Source: an uncultured Bacilli bacterium (GTDB lineage Bacteria > Bacillota_I > Bacilli_A > RF39 > UBA660). From it: a DNA stretch of 7,183 bases. The DNA lies in NCBI GenBank assembly GCA_947624095.1, contig CANQIR010000054.1:1-7183 (forward strand), given 5' to 3'. The notes under the pieces were generated by a model that saw only the letters and a list, made by a program, of their open reading frames with translations, did not search any database and was not told the DNA's origin. The translations under genes and the position numbers were made by a program. This document shows, piece by piece, positions 4,587 through 7,183 of this stretch; the first letter of the stretch is position 1; each line of letters begins with the position of its first letter.

Positions 4587-6572
4587 TTATTCATCATCAC
4601 TATCTTTATCTTTACCTCTAAATAATGAAGATAACATACTAAAGTTAAAATATATCTTATAACCTAATATTCTCAATATTGTATAAGCAATAATTAATAC
4701 TAAGATAATTACTATTACTATAATTAAGAACACATTAGTACCTTTATCAACTCCGGTAATAGTTAGTACATAATCAGTAAAAGTTGCATCTTCTGCCATA
4801 ACTCTAATTGTTACTTTAGAACCCACATTTAAGTTTTCATTATCAATTATCTCTACTGTTGAAGTTTCCGCATTAGCTACCGCAGTTATCTCTAATTGAG
4901 TTTCATTTTTAGATAGAACTATTTCATAATTATAATTATCACTACTAAATTCTATATCTTTACCTTCTACTTTTAATTCCTTTAAAGAACTATCATTAGA
5001 TATTACTAAATCTTCTCCCTTACGAATTACATTAATAGTATAAACTCTAATAAAATCATTAGAAGTAGTAACACTTATCGTAACTACATTAGTTTCCTCA
5101 ACCTTTAAATCTTCATTACCTTCTACTACAACTCTATCAGTAGCATCTTTTGCTACTGGATTAAGTAATAAAGTACTAACTTCATAAGGAACAGTTATAT
5201 TATATTCTAAAGTTTTAGAATCAAATTCTGGTTCTAGATTTATATTTTCTTGTTGAATATTCAAAGCTTGTAACAAACCTAATTCATCAGTATTTGGTGT
5301 AGGTGGTACTACTGGCGTATCTCCACCACTACCTTGCCCATTACCAGAATCATCATAAGCTCTTGAAATCTTAATCGTATAAGTTTTAGTAGTTCCCGTT
5401 TCACTCTTTACTTTAATAAGTATTGAATTAGTTCCTACTCCTAAATTAACATTTCTAGGTCCATAACCACTTACAAATGATGATCTACTATCAGTTAATT
5501 CTGCATTAATATATACTTTGGCAATACTATTATCTACTTTAGCTGTATAACTTGTTCTCGATGGTGAGAAAGCTTCATTCATCGTCACACCATCTATTGA
5601 TAAAGCCTTCAAAGTATTAACTTTACTTCTATTATCCGGTCTAGTTATCTTTATCGTATAAGTAGTTATATTACCAGTTGAACTCTTTACTTGAATCGTA
5701 AAACTATTCGTTCCATAATTTAATGATACAGTTCTAGGTCCATAACCAGTAACAAATGACGAACCATCATTATTTAAAGTTGCACTAATATTAACACTAC
5801 TAGCATTAACAGTTGCTGTATAAGAAGTTGTCGTTGGACTAAATGCTGGACTTAATGTTCCACTACTTATTGCCAAAGATGCTAGCGTAGAAGAATTAGC
5901 AGTAGTCATCTTTACACACGAATAATTAAAAACTTTTTTACAAAAACGATATGATAAACCATACTTAGTTAAATCATTAGTAGTATAATCACAATAATTA
6001 TTTTCTTTAAAATTATCTTGATCTATTACATATCCATCAGCACAAGTTACTGCATATCCAGTCATAAAAGCTTGTTCTTTACCCTTAGTTCCATAAGAAA
6101 TAAAACATCTTTCTATTGAACCAGAACCAGTTACACCAGTTAATGAAGGTTGATCATTACATGAAGTTGAAACAGTAACATCATAATTAAAAGATGTATA
6201 CTTTCCTGTTGCATCACCAACATAGATTCTATATGTTCCATTTTTTAAACTAATATAATATTCCGTTTTATCAACAGTACCAGTTACATCTATCATATAC
6301 CTATTGTTAGTATTATTTACATCTTGTGCATAGAAATTCGTTACCTTACTAGTACCAGGATTAACTATTATTCTAACGATATCCTTATAATCTTGTCCAT
6401 TAACCGTTATCTCTTTAATCGTCGGTGTTTGATAAGCACCAACTACATCATCAAAATAACGTTTATCCGGATCCCCAACAGCTTTAACACTATTAATACT
6501 AATTAAACATAAACTTATAAACAATATATAGCCTATTAGCATAGTTTTAAATTTATTATTCCATTTAACCAT
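4587..6572 (-). CDS. Exported, C-terminally membrane-anchored protein with four cadherin-like beta-sandwich domains
   Basis: 661 aa from the ATG at 6572. An in-frame ATG at 6605 lies upstream of the predicted transcript start (about 6594), and the AGGAG site sits ten bases before 6572. Residues 1-24 form a signal peptide (KFKTMLIGYILFISLCLISI, cleavage near SVKA). A beta-rich N-terminal domain (about 25-135) is followed by a six-Cys segment (about 136-222). Four cadherin-like beta-sandwich domains (PF12733 type) lie at about 229-313, 321-405, 432-517 and 530-606, each ending in a YTIKI- or YTINV-type strand. A Gly/Pro linker separates domains 2 and 3. A transmembrane segment (about 612-637) and an acidic cytoplasmic tail (KDKDSDDE) close it. 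It probably displays repeats outside the cell; ligand or partner is unknown. It lies just downstream of another surface-type gene. Confidence 0.9.
   Translation of the reverse strand: MVKWNNKFKTMLIGYILFISLCLISINSVKAVGDPDKRYFDDVVGAYQTPTIKEITVNGQDYKDIVRIIVNPGTSKVTNFYAQDVNNTNNRYMIDVTGTVDKTEYYISLKNGTYRIYVGDATGKYTSFNYDVTVSTSCNDQPSLTGVTGSGSIERCFISYGTKGKEQAFMTGYAVTCADGYVIDQDNFKENNYCDYTTNDLTKYGLSYRFCKKVFNYSCVKMTTANSSTLASLAISSGTLSPAFSPTTTSYTATVNASSVNISATLNNDGSSFVTGYGPRTVSLNYGTNSFTIQVKSSTGNITTYTIKITRPDNRSKVNTLKALSIDGVTMNEAFSPSRTSYTAKVDNSIAKVYINAELTDSRSSFVSGYGPRNVNLGVGTNSILIKVKSETGTTKTYTIKISRAYDDSGNGQGSGGDTPVVPPTPNTDELGLLQALNIQQENINLEPEFDSKTLEYNITVPYEVSTLLLNPVAKDATDRVVVEGNEDLKVEETNVVTISVTTSNDFIRVYTINVIRKGEDLVISNDSSLKELKVEGKDIEFSSDNYNYEIVLSKNETQLEITAVANAETSTVEIIDNENLNVGSKVTIRVMAEDATFTDYVLTITGVDKGTNVFLIIVIVIILVLIIAYTILRILGYKIYFNFSMLSSLFRGKDKDSDDE
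5358..5890 (-). repeat. Tandem duplication of the first two beta-sandwich domains
   Basis: The units at about 5636-5890 and 5358-5614 encode closely similar domains sharing SSFVTGYGPR/SSFVSGYGPR, AFSPTTTSYTA/AFSPSRTSYTA and a TTYTIKI/TKTYTIKI end. Nucleotide identity is also high in places: the GGTCCATAACCA block occurs at both 5459 and 5738. Domains 3 and 4 are much more diverged, so this is the more recent duplication. Confidence 0.75.
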
Positions 6573-6600
6573 ACCAATACAACTCCTATTCTCTATAAAT

Positions 6601-6629
6601 ATCATATCATTAAAATATTACCATTTCAA
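6601..6629 (-). promoter_or_regulatory. Sigma-A-type promoter of the beta-sandwich gene
   Basis: On the minus strand, TTGAAA (6629-6624), exactly 17 bases, then TATGAT (6606-6601) with a TGA extension in front. This is close to consensus. The predicted start near 6594 gives a leader of about 22 bases that contains AGGAG and excludes the ATG at 6605. Confidence 0.82.
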
Positions 6630-6664
6630 GAATAAAGGTTAAATTTAGCAATATTATCCAAATA

Positions 6665-7183
6665 TTAGTAACTTAAATTATAAGGTTTTCCACTAGATCC
6701 ATCCATTTCATCATCAGCAATCTGCACACTCGATTTCAGATAAACGACCGGCCGGACCCCACGCGTATCGCCAGCGCTGTAGTTGCCGACATAGCCGCTG
6801 GTGTTCACAAAGAACACATTGCTGGAGTAACCGGAACGAGGAGACAAAGTCCACTGATAGTAACTTGAGTTAAATAACCAGCTTCCTCCTGCACAATCTG
6901 TCTTATAAGTCCCGCTACCCCAGTTATACATTTCTTTTGCTAAACAAGTACTTCTGCTCGTTGAGCCACCTCCGGTGGCATAACCATAATCACTTGGAAA
7001 CATCAATCCTACTTTACCTACAAATGCTTTTGGTCTTCCTGAGTATACTGTTTCTCCTCTTTCTGCAGTATAGAACATCTCTGCTGTTGATGAATTATAA
7101 TTTGCTGTTCCTCCTAATGTCCATACTACATTGGCCACCATTCCTTGGGCTGTTGTATTTAAGCCATTTGATGCATAAGTCCC
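6665..7183 (-). CDS. DUF6273-like surface protein, C-terminal part (5' end outside window)
   Basis: The frame is open to the right edge, so the gene starts outside the window; the ATG at 7141 is internal. 172 residues are visible. The layout, with LAKEMYNW, a Cys pair (CLAKEM and DCAGGSW), QWTLSPRSGYSSNVFFV, GYVGNY, GVRPVVYLKSSVQI and a final GKPYNLSY, is that of the DUF6273-type domain. These domains are found in exported, often pilin-like proteins of gut Firmicutes and Mollicutes relatives. Its C-lectin/FGE-like look is my inference. Function is unknown; display at the cell surface is likely. Base and codon use changes sharply within the gene: 6721-6840 is about 56% GC and uses CTG, CGG, CCG, GTG and GGC, while the flanks are typical AT-rich. 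No terminator hairpin is evident after the stop. Confidence 0.85.
   Translation of the reverse strand, partial: GTYASNGLNTTAQGMVANVVWTLGGTANYNSSTAEMFYTAERGETVYSGRPKAFVGKVGLMFPSDYGYATGGGSTSRSTCLAKEMYNWGSGTYKTDCAGGSWLFNSSYYQWTLSPRSGYSSNVFFVNTSGYVGNYSAGDTRGVRPVVYLKSSVQIADDEMDGSSGKPYNLSY
6721..6840 (-). other. GC-rich, codon-atypical segment; candidate variable region of a diversity-generating retroelement
   Basis: By hand count 67 of 120 bases are G or C, and 39 of 60 in 6741-6800. The interval 6601-6660 has 12 of 60. It encodes SGYSSNVFFVN through VRPVVYLKSSVQ. Thirteen successive codons at 6805-6767 (N-T-S-G-Y-V-G-N-Y-S-A-G-D) all end in C or T, as expected when AAY codons of a template are mutated at adenines to NNY. 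No template repeat or reverse transcriptase is in the window, so this is a hypothesis only. Confidence 0.4.

Noticed and set aside
6324..6506. 60-codon open frame on the plus strand
   Set aside because: It is antisense to the N-terminal part of the beta-sandwich protein, which has a signal peptide, promoter and ribosome binding site; it is a shadow frame.
6573..6605. Longer start (ATG at 6605) for the beta-sandwich protein
   Set aside because: The extra residues precede the signal peptide, overlap the AGGAG site, and lie upstream of the transcript start predicted from a near-consensus promoter.
6606..6664. Terminator after the DUF6273-like gene
   Set aside because: No stem with a following T tract was found; the interval is AT-rich and holds the next gene's promoter.

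Overview
The window is about 30% GC by eye and comes from an AT-rich, Gram-positive-type bacterium. Three things place it among the low-GC Firmicutes: a CotY/CotZ-family spore-crust/exosporium protein (so the lineage probably makes endospores), a T-box-controlled tyrosyl-tRNA synthetase, and strong AAGGAGG-type ribosome binding sites. TGA is used as a stop (the 96-aa gene ends in TGA) and Trp is TGG, so this is the standard bacterial code, not the Mycoplasma code. The mix of a DUF6273-like surface protein, a membrane-anchored cadherin-like beta-sandwich protein and very compact gene packing suggests an uncultured gut-type Bacilli/Erysipelotrichia-like lineage. That placement is inference.

Layout from left to right. 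A metallophosphoesterase (+, 5' end outside the window) meets a Cys-rich CotY/CotZ-like protein (-) at a bidirectional terminator with a 14-bp perfect stem. Back-to-back promoters at 1137-1198 drive the coat gene leftward and a small membrane-anchored PTS EIIB-like protein rightward. This protein converges on an unrecognised 96-aa gene (-). A SEDS-family (FtsW/RodA/SpoVE) glycosyltransferase (+) follows and overlaps, stop codon to stop codon, a 63-aa Tyr/Pro-rich small protein (-). Then come tyrS (-) with its T-box leader, a 661-aa exported and membrane-anchored protein with four cadherin-like beta-sandwich domains (-), and the C-terminal part of a DUF6273-like surface protein (-) that runs off the right edge.

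Themes. (1) Sporulation: the coat gene and the 63-aa gene are both preceded by AC-N16-CATAGAWTA, a match to the late mother-cell sigma-K consensus. (2) RNA control: tyrS has an unusually short T-box leader whose antiterminator strand can also pair with the Shine-Dalgarno sequence, and the tyrS terminator hairpin encloses the ribosome binding site of the next gene. (3) Cell surface: the last gene carries a roughly 120-bp segment of about 56% GC (core 65%) in a 20-30% GC background, rich in NNY codons and ending in a VRPVVYL motif. It resembles the variable region of a diversity-generating retroelement target. No insertion sequence, CRISPR array, tRNA or rRNA was seen. No gene-free stretch longer than 300 bases exists; the longest, 4404-4586, is the T-box leader and its promoter.
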